This document shows, piece by piece, positions 43,438-51,735 of a stretch of DNA of 64,000 bases (its first letter is position 1; each line of letters opens with the position of its first letter). A model generated the notes under the pieces. The model did no database searches and was not told the DNA's origin. It was given only the letters and a program-made list of their open reading frames with translations. Where the stretch lies: positions 22,113 to 86,112 of IMG/VR virus record IMGVR_UViG_3300013137_002967; one strand, given 5' to 3'. The position numbers and the translations under genes were made by a program. This DNA is from a virus.

Positions 43438-44168
43438 AATATAAATATATTTATAAAACTGTAAATCTTACTAATGGTAAAGCATATATAGGACAACATT
43501 CAACTGACATAGAATATGATAATTATCGTGGTAGTGGTCCTAAACTATTAGAAGATATAAAAAAATATGGATTAGATAATTTTGTAAGAGGTATTATAGA
43601 ATATTGTGAAGATAAAGAAGAATTGAACGAAAGAGAAAAATATTGGATTAAATATTATAATACAATAGAGGAAGGATATAATATTTGTAAAGGTGGAGGT
43701 GATTATCCTGTTTTATATGGTAAAAATAATGGTTTTTATGGTAAAAAACATTCAGATGAAACAAAAGAAAAAATTAGAAAATCAAGAGAAGGAAAAACAC
43801 CTTGGAATAAAGGTAAAACTGGTATCTATCAGGCATCAGAAAAACAAAAGAAAATTGCAAGTGAGAGACATAGTGGTGAAGGTAATTGGAATTATGGTAA
43901 AAAAGGTGAGTTGTCACCATCTTTCGGATTAAAAAGAAGTAAAAAAACAAAAAAGTTGTATAGTGAAACAAAAAAAGGTGCTAAAAATCCAAATGTTGGA
44001 GTATTTGAAATTTTAACACCTGATGATAAAAAATACATTACTGCTTCTGGAATACCAGATTTTTTAGAGAAGCATCCTGAATATAATTCTAAAAAATGGG
44101 TATTATATCATTCGAAGAGATTAAACAAAAGGTATCAAGGTTGGAGAGTAACTTCAATTTCGTTATAA
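43434..44168 (+). CDS. GIY-YIG homing endonuclease (Seg-like) with NUMOD3 repeats
   Basis: A 244-residue protein. GIY-YIG domain 1-90 (YKTVNLTNGKAYIGQHS, Arg in DNYRGSG, Glu in EREKYWIKYYN). GKNNGFYGKKHSDETKEKIR, EGNWNYGKKGE and LSPSFGLKRSKKT are NUMOD3-like zinc-free DNA-binding repeats. The 3' end overlaps the convergent pncA by 34 bases. Free-standing homing endonuclease. Confidence 0.93.
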   Translation: MKYKYIYKTVNLTNGKAYIGQHSTDIEYDNYRGSGPKLLEDIKKYGLDNFVRGIIEYCEDKEELNEREKYWIKYYNTIEEGYNICKGGGDYPVLYGKNNGFYGKKHSDETKEKIRKSREGKTPWNKGKTGIYQASEKQKKIASERHSGEGNWNYGKKGELSPSFGLKRSKKTKKLYSETKKGAKNPNVGVFEILTPDDKKYITASGIPDFLEKHPEYNSKKWVLYHSKRLNKRYQGWRVTSISL

Positions 44169-44818
44169 GAATTTACGATAATTACATTAAATGTATCAAC
44201 TAATTCATTAACGATTTTATTAATTTCTTCTTCAGTTCCGATGCCTCTGCATCCACCAAGATTAAGAATAACCTGAAATCCTGCTTCAGATAAATCCTTA
44301 CATGTCTCTGATACGCAGAAATTTGTGGCTAATCCAGCAACAATCACAGTAGTAATATTTTTTGATTCGTACCATTCAATAAGTCCGGTAGAAATTTTTT
44401 TGTTAAGATCATGATAACAGCTTGAATATGGATGAAGGTCAGGTTCAAAGCCTTTTGCAAGAAAGAAATCATACTCTTTCATTTCAGGAAGACCATCAAT
44501 AAGTTCCATACCGTAAGTACCGGACATACAATGTGCATTCCAAGCAATATCAACATTTTCACCTTTAACTGGTGTAAATTGAGGCTTTTTCGAATTTGCC
44601 AACCAAATTGCATTAGCAGGATGAACATCTTTAGAAACAGTTTTATACTTAACCAAATTGTTTTGACCATTCAATTCGTCTACAATTTTATCACCTTCAT
44701 TTACTGGCAATTCGTCAGGACAAAGCGGAGTAAATCCTTTCTGAGGATCAACATTGTGGCTAGCGGTTTTATCAAAAACCACTGAAATTTTTTGAGTTTC
44801 GTCTAATTCAATATTCAT
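44135..44818 (-). CDS. pncA: Nicotinamidase
   Basis: A 227-residue isochorismatase-fold enzyme hydrolysing nicotinamide to nicotinate. Catalytic triad D24, K122 (FLAKG) and C168 (LATNFCVS); metal ligands D64, H66 (DVHP) and H96 (WNAHC). The region between K122 and the Cys is altered (SSCYHD instead of the usual DSYSAF). Feeds PncB. It has a host-type -7 box upstream. The homing endonuclease next to it overlaps its 3' end. Confidence 0.95.
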   Translation of the reverse strand: MNIELDETQKISVVFDKTASHNVDPQKGFTPLCPDELPVNEGDKIVDELNGQNNLVKYKTVSKDVHPANAIWLANSKKPQFTPVKGENVDIAWNAHCMSGTYGMELIDGLPEMKEYDFFLAKGFEPDLHPYSSCYHDLNKKISTGLIEWYESKNITTVIVAGLATNFCVSETCKDLSEAGFQVILNLGGCRGIGTEEEINKIVNELVDTFNVIIVNSYNEIEVTLQP

Positions 44819-44841
44819 AATATTTATATTATTTGTTGTAA

Positions 44842-44849
44842 CAAAGATA
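44842..44849 (-). promoter_or_regulatory. Host-type -7 element (TATCTTTG) upstream of pncA
   Basis: TATCTTTG on the minus strand, 23 bases before the pncA ATG, in the same position as the elements before pncB and ligA. Confidence 0.5.
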
Positions 44850-44883
44850 AGGAATTAAAATTAAAATAAAAAATAATGAAAAA

Positions 44884-45195
44884 TTATTTATTAAGTTTTT
44901 GAAGTTTTTGAAGTTTATACTTTCTGAATGCTTTCTCCATTTTGTTAAAATATTCATCTGAACATTTGTGCTGAGAAATTTTTTCAACTATTATTTCTTC
45001 AGGATTATTACCAGTATATCCTAATATTGTCATTAAAAATGCTTCTGAAATTTCCTCTGGTATATTTACTTTTACCATTTGATTATCTTTTCTATAATAT
45101 ATATCGCCATTATTATAAATTCTTAATAATTCTTGAGAATTCTTATCAGTGACACTGAATATATTATCTGCTTGGGTTTGTTGTAATGTTGACAT
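44884..45195 (-). CDS. Hypothetical protein, 103 residues
   Basis: The start at 45195 (MSTLQQTQADNIFSVTDKNS) is preferred to 45228, which would overlap the upstream gene. Helical C-terminus with a Lys/Leu repeat (RKYKLQKLQKLNK). IYNNGDIYYRKDNQMVKVNI looks like a beta hairpin. No family recognised. Confidence 0.65.
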   Translation of the reverse strand: MSTLQQTQADNIFSVTDKNSQELLRIYNNGDIYYRKDNQMVKVNIPEEISEAFLMTILGYTGNNPEEIIVEKISQHKCSDEYFNKMEKAFRKYKLQKLQKLNK

Positions 45196-45199
45196 TTTT

Positions 45200-45403
45200 T
45201 TATTTTTTTTTAAATAAGTACTTGTCATAATATTCTGTTTCCATATTTCTGAGTGTTTTAAGAACGATATCTATAAAGTTAGGTCTCTCATCTAAATCTT
45301 CAAATTCTTTTTGAGTTTTAGCATCTTCAACTTCCCTGATTAGATCTTCTAATGATACGTAGGGTCTACCATCTTCTCCTTTTAATGTTCTTACTATTCC
45401 CAT
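45200..45403 (-). CDS. Hypothetical protein, 67 residues
   Basis: MGIVRTLKGEDGRPYVSLED, then an acidic helix and Tyr/Lys tail. It starts an operon with the 103-residue gene; a TATATA-type site lies upstream. No family recognised. Confidence 0.6.
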   Translation of the reverse strand: MGIVRTLKGEDGRPYVSLEDLIREVEDAKTQKEFEDLDERPNFIDIVLKTLRNMETEYYDKYLFKKK

Positions 45404-45458
45404 TTTATATATGTGTTTACTTATATATTATTTTTAATCTCCCCGGATCTCTTATGTA

Positions 45459-48400
45459 CTAATATTTTAATTCTAGGTGTGAGATCAATTTTTCATCTTT
45501 TTTAACTTCAATGAGAGCTTGATAGTTTATCGGATGAACATGCTCTATAATAACAACTTTTTTTACTTTTGTTTTAATTACATCTAAAAAATCTATAAAT
45601 TGTTGTACTGAATCACCAATTAATTTACCCATAATTTCATCAAGAAAAATGAAAGTTGGTTTAGATTTAACGTTAATTTCTCTTAATGCTATTTTTAAGG
45701 CAAGTGAGCAGAATGTTCTTTCCATTCCTGAACTTTCTATAGAGTTTTGACTTACATCCAATCTATCATTAGCACTCATTCTTAAAGTTAAATTCTCATC
45801 AAAAAATAAAGTAAAATTAACATTAGATAATAAATCATTCAATTCCTTATTTATTAGATGTATAGATTTTTTCAATAAAAAGGTAGGTATACCATCTCTT
45901 GATATGCATTTTTGATATTCTTTAAGAAGTTCTTCTTTTTTTCTTTGTTTCAAATATTTTTTAATGTTAATAGATATTGTATCTATTTCACTATTTTTTA
46001 ATAATATATCTTTCTCATAATCTATATTTTCTTGATTAATCTCTTTAATATTATCTTTGATAATATTAATCTTTTGTTCTAAATCGTTGATAGATATTTG
46101 AATTTTTTCATTTTCTTCAATTTTAGATTTATACTCTTGAAATTTATCTATCTCTAATTGTAAATCTTTTATTTTCAGTTCAAAATTTTCAATTGAAAGT
46201 TTTATATTATCTTTTTGAGAAATCTTTGTATTTCTAAGTTCAAATTTTTCTTTCAATTTTTCTTCAATTTCTATATCATTTTCAATACTTTCAATATTGA
46301 AATTTTTTAATTCTATTTCTAGATTTTTAATAACTTTTAAATTTTCATTTCTAGAAATTTCTATCTTTTTAAGTATGATTTCACCTCTTAAAACATTTTC
46401 TTTAAGTGATGGCGCATTATCATAATTATCATTTTTAATCTGTTCAATTATTGATTTAGTAGTTAAATTATCTTGTTTTAGAATGTTAACATCACCTGCT
46501 TCAACAATTTTTTCTTTAACTTTCTCAGAATAAATACTATTATTAATTGTCTTCTTGCTCTCTTCTAATACTTTTTCCTTATCATCTAAGCTAGGTAGAG
46601 TATTTTTCAGTTTTTTATATTCTGATAAGTATTTCTGTATTTTATCTGTATTTTCCTTTTTCTCTTCTCCTAATTCTTTGATATTTTCTTGTAGATGATT
46701 CAAATGCTCAGAGTACTTTGGATCGTTGCTATCATATTCTCTACCACAAGTTGGACAAGATGTTGAATTTTTCAACTCATCTATTTCTTTATCTAGCTTA
46801 TCATTTGCATTTTTAGCATTAATTCCATCCTTTTGTAGTAGCTTAATTTTATTATTTATTTCATTCCTTTGTAGAATTATATTTTGAATTTGTGAATCAA
46901 TATTTCTAATTTCTTCATTTATGATTTTATCTATTTGATTCTTAATCATTTCTATCTTAAGTTCATTATTATTAATTTTAAATTGTAATTTCTTAATCTC
47001 AGACTCTTTTAATTCTTTAATTTTAGATAGTACCTTATCTTTTTTATTATCTGATTCTGTTATAAGATTTTTTAAATTTGAAATTTCATCTTTTCTTTCA
47101 GATATTTTATCATTAGTTTCTTTAAGTTTTATTTTTAGATCATTAAGTTTCTTTGTATCAAAGTTTAAAGGTAATTCTTTAATTTCTCTTTCCAAAATGA
47201 CATTTTGAATTTTAAGTTCCTCTATTTTTTTATCGTAATTTTCAATAGAATTAAGATTAATATTTTCATCAAAATTAATCATTGATGAGTCTATATTATT
47301 TAATTTTTTATTAAAATCATCTCTTTTGTTGTTGAGGTTAGATAATTCATTATCAAAATTTTCTATTAAGGTCTTATTGGTATCTATTTCTATTTTTTTA
47401 TTTTCAATATTTGTGCTTAACTCATCTATTCTAGCTTCTGATTCTTGTATATCTAGTATTATTTTTTCCTCACTCAATTCTTTCTTATATTCTTTAAATT
47501 CCTCTAACTTAATTTCAAAAACATCATATCCTGCATCTCTGATTATATTATCCATAAAAACACTTCTGGTTTCTGATAATATTGAGTTCAGATTATCAGC
47601 GTTAGTGTATGATAATCTTATAAATGATGCTATGTCACTTATAATTAGTTCTAATTTTTCTTGCGTTTTTACTCTGACTTCATCTGTTAATTTATTTTTT
47701 TCTGATACTTCATTTTTATAGAAATCTAGTGTGGTTGGGCAACTAGAAATAATCGTCTTGTTCTTATTCCAAATTCTTTCTGTTTTTCGTTGTATAATAA
47801 ATTTTTCACCATCCACATCTATAATGGCACCACCTAAGCAATAGTCCAAATCTCTTTTATTATTTATGTATCTACTATCACCGAATTTTTCAGGTGATAA
47901 GGTAACTGTTGTTTTACCAAATAAAATATAAGTCAAAGCATCCAAAATTGTAGTTTTACCTTCCTGATTTAATCCGATTATTTGAATCATGCCATCAATA
48001 TCATTCCAATCAATTTTATTATCGTCACCATATGATTTAAAATTACTAAACCAGAACTTATCTACACTCCATTGTATATTAGCTTTAGTATTTTTAAGGT
48101 TCAATCTATTGTTGATAATTTGATCAATTTTTAAAATTTCATCAATATCTTCTTTTTTATATTTTTGATTTTCAAGGTATTCCTTAAATATACTATTTTG
48201 TATGTCAGTATCACTTAAATCTAAAGATTCAGATAACATTTCAGAATCTATAACGTCATTATAAACAAAAATTTTTTCAAATTTAACTTTTGTCGTATTC
48301 AAATTTTCTTTGATATAATCTCTGATTTGTTTTTCATTAATAGTATTAATATTTGAACTTAAATCTTTCCAATGAACCTTAATTTCAGTATCTTCGGTTA

Positions 48401-49187
48401 AATTTTCTACTTTAATTTTAAGATTTTCATAGTCAGTTTCTTCATCGATATATAAATTAAGAAATCTATGATCATTTTCAATATCATATTCTGTTATTTC
48501 AAATTCTGTCGCACTTATTAAATTCCACAAAAGAAATCCGTGTTTATCAATTGATTCACCATAATCTTTTTGTATTAATGATCCACAATATGCAGCTGAT
48601 TTATTTTTTCTAAAGTATTGTCTTTTATGAATATCGGCAAGCATCATATAATCATTATGATTAAAATATGATATATCTTTTAGTGACTTATCGGTAAATA
48701 CTTTACCTATATCGGTTGAAGAATTTTGTATCGGATCATGAAAAAGTCCAACATAAATTTGATTTTTATCTTTTATCTGCCCGATCCAAGGATCTATATT
48801 TTTTTCTGGATGATGATATACTACCCAAGAAATTTGATCGTCTTTATAAATACCACTTTTATTATAATAAGTAATATTAGTATTATTTATCAATTTAACA
48901 ATGGTTTCAATACTATCAATTCGGTTTAATGATTTATAGTTCAAATCATGATTACCACAAGTAATTATAATTTTTGATATTTTAGATAAATTATTTAAAA
49001 AATTTCCAGCTAATAATTTAGCTTCGTTAGATAAAGTTAATTTACTTTCAAATAAATCACCTACAATTACTATCCTATCAGGTTTTAATTCTTGTAATTT
49101 TTTGTATAATCTATTAAATACTTTCTGATATTCATCGTGTCTATTTTCATTCAATATATGGATATCACCCAAGTGTGCAATTATCAT
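45459..49187 (-). CDS. SbcD-SbcC fusion (Mre11-Rad50 type nuclease-ATPase)
   Basis: 1242 residues in one chain. The N-terminal metallophosphoesterase (Mre11/SbcD, gp47-like) has GDIH (7-10), GDLFE (43-47), GNHD (78-81), GLFHDP (147-152) and ADIHKRQ (184-190). An SbcC/Rad50 ATPase starts near 375 (FSNFKSYG) with Walker A GLNQEGKT (405-412). A long coiled coil is split by a CPTC zinc hook near residue 807. The C-terminal half has SSGMERTF (signature) and IFLDEIMGKL (Walker B). T4 encodes gp46 and gp47 separately; the fused form is unusual. Confidence 0.93.
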   Translation of the reverse strand: MIIAHLGDIHILNENRHDEYQKVFNRLYKKLQELKPDRIVIVGDLFESKLTLSNEAKLLAGNFLNNLSKISKIIITCGNHDLNYKSLNRIDSIETIVKLINNTNITYYNKSGIYKDDQISWVVYHHPEKNIDPWIGQIKDKNQIYVGLFHDPIQNSSTDIGKVFTDKSLKDISYFNHNDYMMLADIHKRQYFRKNKSAAYCGSLIQKDYGESIDKHGFLLWNLISATEFEITEYDIENDHRFLNLYIDEETDYENLKIKVENLTEDTEIKVHWKDLSSNINTINEKQIRDYIKENLNTTKVKFEKIFVYNDVIDSEMLSESLDLSDTDIQNSIFKEYLENQKYKKEDIDEILKIDQIINNRLNLKNTKANIQWSVDKFWFSNFKSYGDDNKIDWNDIDGMIQIIGLNQEGKTTILDALTYILFGKTTVTLSPEKFGDSRYINNKRDLDYCLGGAIIDVDGEKFIIQRKTERIWNKNKTIISSCPTTLDFYKNEVSEKNKLTDEVRVKTQEKLELIISDIASFIRLSYTNADNLNSILSETRSVFMDNIIRDAGYDVFEIKLEEFKEYKKELSEEKIILDIQESEARIDELSTNIENKKIEIDTNKTLIENFDNELSNLNNKRDDFNKKLNNIDSSMINFDENINLNSIENYDKKIEELKIQNVILEREIKELPLNFDTKKLNDLKIKLKETNDKISERKDEISNLKNLITESDNKKDKVLSKIKELKESEIKKLQFKINNNELKIEMIKNQIDKIINEEIRNIDSQIQNIILQRNEINNKIKLLQKDGINAKNANDKLDKEIDELKNSTSCPTCGREYDSNDPKYSEHLNHLQENIKELGEEKKENTDKIQKYLSEYKKLKNTLPSLDDKEKVLEESKKTINNSIYSEKVKEKIVEAGDVNILKQDNLTTKSIIEQIKNDNYDNAPSLKENVLRGEIILKKIEISRNENLKVIKNLEIELKNFNIESIENDIEIEEKLKEKFELRNTKISQKDNIKLSIENFELKIKDLQLEIDKFQEYKSKIEENEKIQISINDLEQKINIIKDNIKEINQENIDYEKDILLKNSEIDTISINIKKYLKQRKKEELLKEYQKCISRDGIPTFLLKKSIHLINKELNDLLSNVNFTLFFDENLTLRMSANDRLDVSQNSIESSGMERTFCSLALKIALREINVKSKPTFIFLDEIMGKLIGDSVQQFIDFLDVIKTKVKKVVIIEHVHPINYQALIEVKKDEKLISHLELKY

Positions 49188-49342
49188 TCTATTTTATTAT
49201 TTTTTGTTTCGAGATACTTAATAATTTTATTTTCTATGAACTTTGATTTATTAATCTTATGTTTTTTGCAGTAAATTGTCATTAAATTTAATATCTCCGG
49301 ATGTATTGATATACTAATACTTTTTTTCTTATTGAATTTCAC
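49184..49342 (-). CDS. RHH protein upstream of the SbcDC fusion (GTG start), 52 residues
   Basis: GTG at 49342 (reads MKFNKKKSISISIHPEILNL), stop overlapping the SbcDC ATG by 3 bases. Strand SISISI, helix LMTIYCKKH, then INKSKFIENKIIKYLE: RHH type with the KSKFIE turn shared by its relatives. No ATG fits the frame, so the GTG start is inferred. Confidence 0.65.
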   Translation of the reverse strand: MKFNKKKSISISIHPEILNLMTIYCKKHKINKSKFIENKIIKYLETKNNKIE

Positions 49343-49440
49343 TATATTAATATTTATTTTATTTCAATAGATTATATTGAGTTTTAATATTAAAGTTTTT
49401 GTAAAAAAATGGTAAAAAATACCATTTTTTATTTTAAATA

Positions 49441-49453
49441 TTTATATATACTA
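49441..49453 (+). promoter_or_regulatory. Phage TATATA-type promoter motif
   Basis: TTTATATATACTATA immediately before the RHH ATG at 49456; too close for that start, so it may also act with the upstream AT-rich stretch. Confidence 0.35.
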
Positions 49454-49455
49454 TA

Positions 49456-49626
49456 ATGAAAAAAATATATGACAAGGCTAAAAGAGAGAAATTATCAATA
49501 ACCATTGATAATGAGTTGCTTATTATAATAGATGAATTAACTTCAAATAGATCATATTTAATCAATTCAATATTAAAAGATTTTTTTAAGAGTGTAGATG
49601 AAGATGTATCAAAAATAAAATTATAA
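49456..49626 (+). CDS. RHH DNA-binding protein, 56 residues
   Basis: MKKIYDKAKREKLSITIDNE, then LLIIIDELTSNRSYLINSILKDFFK. Strand plus two helices as in RHH regulators. One base before the next ATG at 49628, again placing an RHH gene directly in front of a repeat-type homing-associated gene. Confidence 0.75.
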   Translation: MKKIYDKAKREKLSITIDNELLIIIDELTSNRSYLINSILKDFFKSVDEDVSKIKL

Positions 49627-49627
49627 A

Positions 49628-50033
49628 ATGAAGAAGCCAAATAATTATTGGACAAAGGATAGATGTCATGAAATTGCATTGAAATATAAAAATAGAAATG
49701 ATTTCAGAAAAAAAGATGCTAGGAGGAAATACTATCTACTGGACATATGAAAATTGTAAAGCCGAAGCTATTAAATTTAAATATAGAACGGATTTTAATA
49801 TTAATAGTAGAGGTGCAGCTTCTTCGGCTAGAAATAATGGTTGGTATGATGAAATATGTTCACATATGGTATTTAATACACCTAAGAAATATTGGAGAGA
49901 ACAAGAAATTAATTTTTTAATTAATAATTACGATAAAAGTATTAAATATTGTGCTAAGCAATTGAATAAATCTTATTATTCAATAAAGAGTATGCGGATG
50001 AAGTTAAAGACAAAAAACAATATCAAAAATTAA
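49628..50033 (+). pseudogene. Broken W-T-Y-E-K-C repeat protein (frameshifted)
   Basis: The frame from 49628 encodes a first repeat (NNYWTKDRCHEIALKYKNRN) and stops at 49750. A +1 frame from 49698 continues with a second repeat (YWTYENCKAEAIKFKYRTDF, GWYDEICSHM) and ends at 50033 with a Myb-like segment (KYWREQEINFLINNYD, SIKSMRMKL). The unit lacks the A-Y...G-W part of repeat 1, suggesting a deletion that shifted the frame. It matches the repeats of the GIY-YIG protein at 138, but no nuclease domain remains. The second frame may still be expressed (111 residues). Confidence 0.6.
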
Positions 50034-50049
50034 TATATAAAGAAAAATA
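50031..50049 (+). promoter_or_regulatory. Phage TATATA-type promoter motif
   Basis: TTAATATATAAAGAAAAATA, about 12 bases before deoC. Confidence 0.5.
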
Positions 50050-50060
50050 AAATTTTTAAT

Positions 50061-50870
50061 ATGAGCAAAATATTTGATTTTAAGAATTTCTTAAATAAAA
50101 TGAATGAATCAGTTGCTGAACCTAACTTAATTGAACACATAGATTATACATTACTCAATCCGGGTGCAACTGAAAATGATATATTGGCTTTATGTGAAAA
50201 GGCTAATAATCTTGGTGTAAAATCAGTTTGTGTTTTACCAAAAATGGTTAAAGTTGCAGCTGAGGCACTTTCAAATTCACCGGTATTGGTTTGTACAGTT
50301 GTAAGTTTTCCTCACGGAACAGATACAACAGAACAAAAATTATCTGAAACTAAACAAGTTATTGCTGCTGGAGCTGATGAGGTTGATATGGTGTTAGATT
50401 ATCCTAAATTGATAGAATATGTTGAGAAAGAAAAAAACAATTTCGGGTTAAGTGATTATAATTTTGTTTATGATGTTGAAACCTTAGTTGATGAATGTCA
50501 TTCTCATACTAATAAAGATGGTGATGAAATAGTTTTAAAAGTTATTGTTGAATCAAGTGAGTTGAGTGAAGAAGCTACAGAAAATGCAACTCGTATATGT
50601 ATAGAAGCTGGTGCTGATTTCATTAAAACTTCAACAGGAATGAAAACACCAAGTGATAATCCAGGTGTAGCAGAATTAAATAAGGTTCAGATAATGAGAA
50701 AAATCATAGAACAAGAAGGCTCTGATATGAAAATTAAAGCTTCTGGTGGTATAAGAACATTAGCAGACTTGAAAAAATTTGCGCCTTATGTAGATAGATT
50801 TGGTGTTGGTTTTGCATCAGTTGATTCTATATTTGGTGGTGCTGAAGGCACAGGAACTAGTAGTTATTAA
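50061..50870 (+). CDS. deoC: Deoxyribose-phosphate aldolase with N-terminal tag
   Basis: A 269-residue protein. Catalytic residues D109 (EVDMVLDY), Schiff-base K189 (FIKTSTG) and K226 (IKASGGIR) are all present, so it should cleave deoxyribose 5-phosphate to glyceraldehyde 3-phosphate and acetaldehyde. The TIM barrel starts near residue 22 (PNLIEHIDYTLL); the preceding MSKIFDFKNFLNKMNESVAE is an extension resembling the shared tag and the capsid-targeting peptides of T4. A Gly/Ser/Tyr tail ends the protein. Confidence 0.95.
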   Translation: MSKIFDFKNFLNKMNESVAEPNLIEHIDYTLLNPGATENDILALCEKANNLGVKSVCVLPKMVKVAAEALSNSPVLVCTVVSFPHGTDTTEQKLSETKQVIAAGADEVDMVLDYPKLIEYVEKEKNNFGLSDYNFVYDVETLVDECHSHTNKDGDEIVLKVIVESSELSEEATENATRICIEAGADFIKTSTGMKTPSDNPGVAELNKVQIMRKIIEQEGSDMKIKASGGIRTLADLKKFAPYVDRFGVGFASVDSIFGGAEGTGTSSY

Positions 50871-50884
50871 AAAAATATTAAATT

Positions 50885-51085
50885 ATGAAACACATAAAAG
50901 AATTTAATAAGATTAGTGAATCAGGAGATGATTATATTGATATTTTCTATTCTGATAATAAAGAAAAAATACTTGATATTTTAAATAATTATAAAGAAGG
51001 TATTTATGGTCCTGATCATGAAACATATGCGATAAAAGAAGAATATTTTGATGAAATAGCGGATGAAATTTCAAAATTATTTTAA
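50885..51085 (+). CDS. Tagged acidic protein, 66 residues
   Basis: Starts MKHIKEFNKISESGDDYIDI, a clear case of the shared tag. Acidic, small; 14 bases after deoC and followed by a terminator, so it is probably co-transcribed with deoC. Function unknown. Confidence 0.7.
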   Translation: MKHIKEFNKISESGDDYIDIFYSDNKEKILDILNNYKEGIYGPDHETYAIKEEYFDEIADEISKLF

Positions 51086-51086
51086 T

Positions 51087-51116
51087 AAAAAAGCCTGATT
51101 AAATCAGGCTTTTTTA
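51087..51116 (+). terminator. Bidirectional terminator
   Basis: AAGCCTGAT/ATCAGGCTT stem with a TAA loop and flanking A and T runs, between the deoC unit and convergent genes. Confidence 0.85.
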
Positions 51117-51118
51117 TT

Positions 51119-51379
51119 TTAAACTTCTTTTCCTTCTTCTAATATTTTTTTCTTAAAATCATAATCTATTTCATCATATAACATATTAATCATTTTAGCA
51201 CAATAGTTGAATTCTTTTATGAGTAATTCTGTATCATCTTTCATATCATAAAGATCAGTTATTTTTTCATTTAGATACACAATATCATCATCTACACCTA
51301 ATTGTCTAAAATTATTATATTGTGAGATTATACTCAATCTTTTAAGCATTTTTGGTATTTCATTAAATAATCTTGCCAT
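51119..51379 (-). CDS. Hypothetical protein, 86 residues
   Basis: Helical protein (MARLFNEIPKMLKRLSIISQ, then DIVYLNEKITDLYDMKDD). No family recognised. Last of a run of small leftward genes. Confidence 0.6.
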   Translation of the reverse strand: MARLFNEIPKMLKRLSIISQYNNFRQLGVDDDIVYLNEKITDLYDMKDDTELLIKEFNYCAKMINMLYDEIDYDFKKKILEEGKEV

Positions 51380-51395
51380 ATTTTATAAATTGTAT

Positions 51396-51719
51396 TTATC
51401 TACTAATATGTAGTTTTGAAATTTTAATTGGTTTAGTTATATCTACTACATGTATATTTGAATTAGTTTCATGAAATATTAATCCTCCAGATATTAAATC
51501 TACTTTTTTTAATCTAGATTCTATATATTTCATACCATTTTTAGAATAAAAATTTACTACAACATTTTTTAAACCTTTATCTAATTGAAACATTTTATTT
51601 GGTAAGAATATATTATTTAAATCTATAATATAATAATATTCATTTTTCAGAAACTTTAATACCAGTCCACCAATTATATATATCATCAATAGGATACATA
51701 CTATCACCAAAGCTTTCAA
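51396..51719 (-). CDS. Small membrane protein, 107 residues
   Basis: An N-terminal hydrophobic span (MKALVIVCILLMIYIIGGLV) without a lipobox, followed by a beta-rich domain. Probably anchored in the host inner membrane. No family recognised. Confidence 0.6.
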   Translation of the reverse strand: MKALVIVCILLMIYIIGGLVLKFLKNEYYYIIDLNNIFLPNKMFQLDKGLKNVVVNFYSKNGMKYIESRLKKVDLISGGLIFHETNSNIHVVDITKPIKISKLHISR

Positions 51720-51735
51720 AATTTTTTATCATTCT

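Noticed and set aside
51119-51719. Apparent toxin-antitoxin pair of two small leftward genes
   Set aside because: Neither has RelE/VapC/HigB-type motifs and they do not overlap or share regulation that could be seen.
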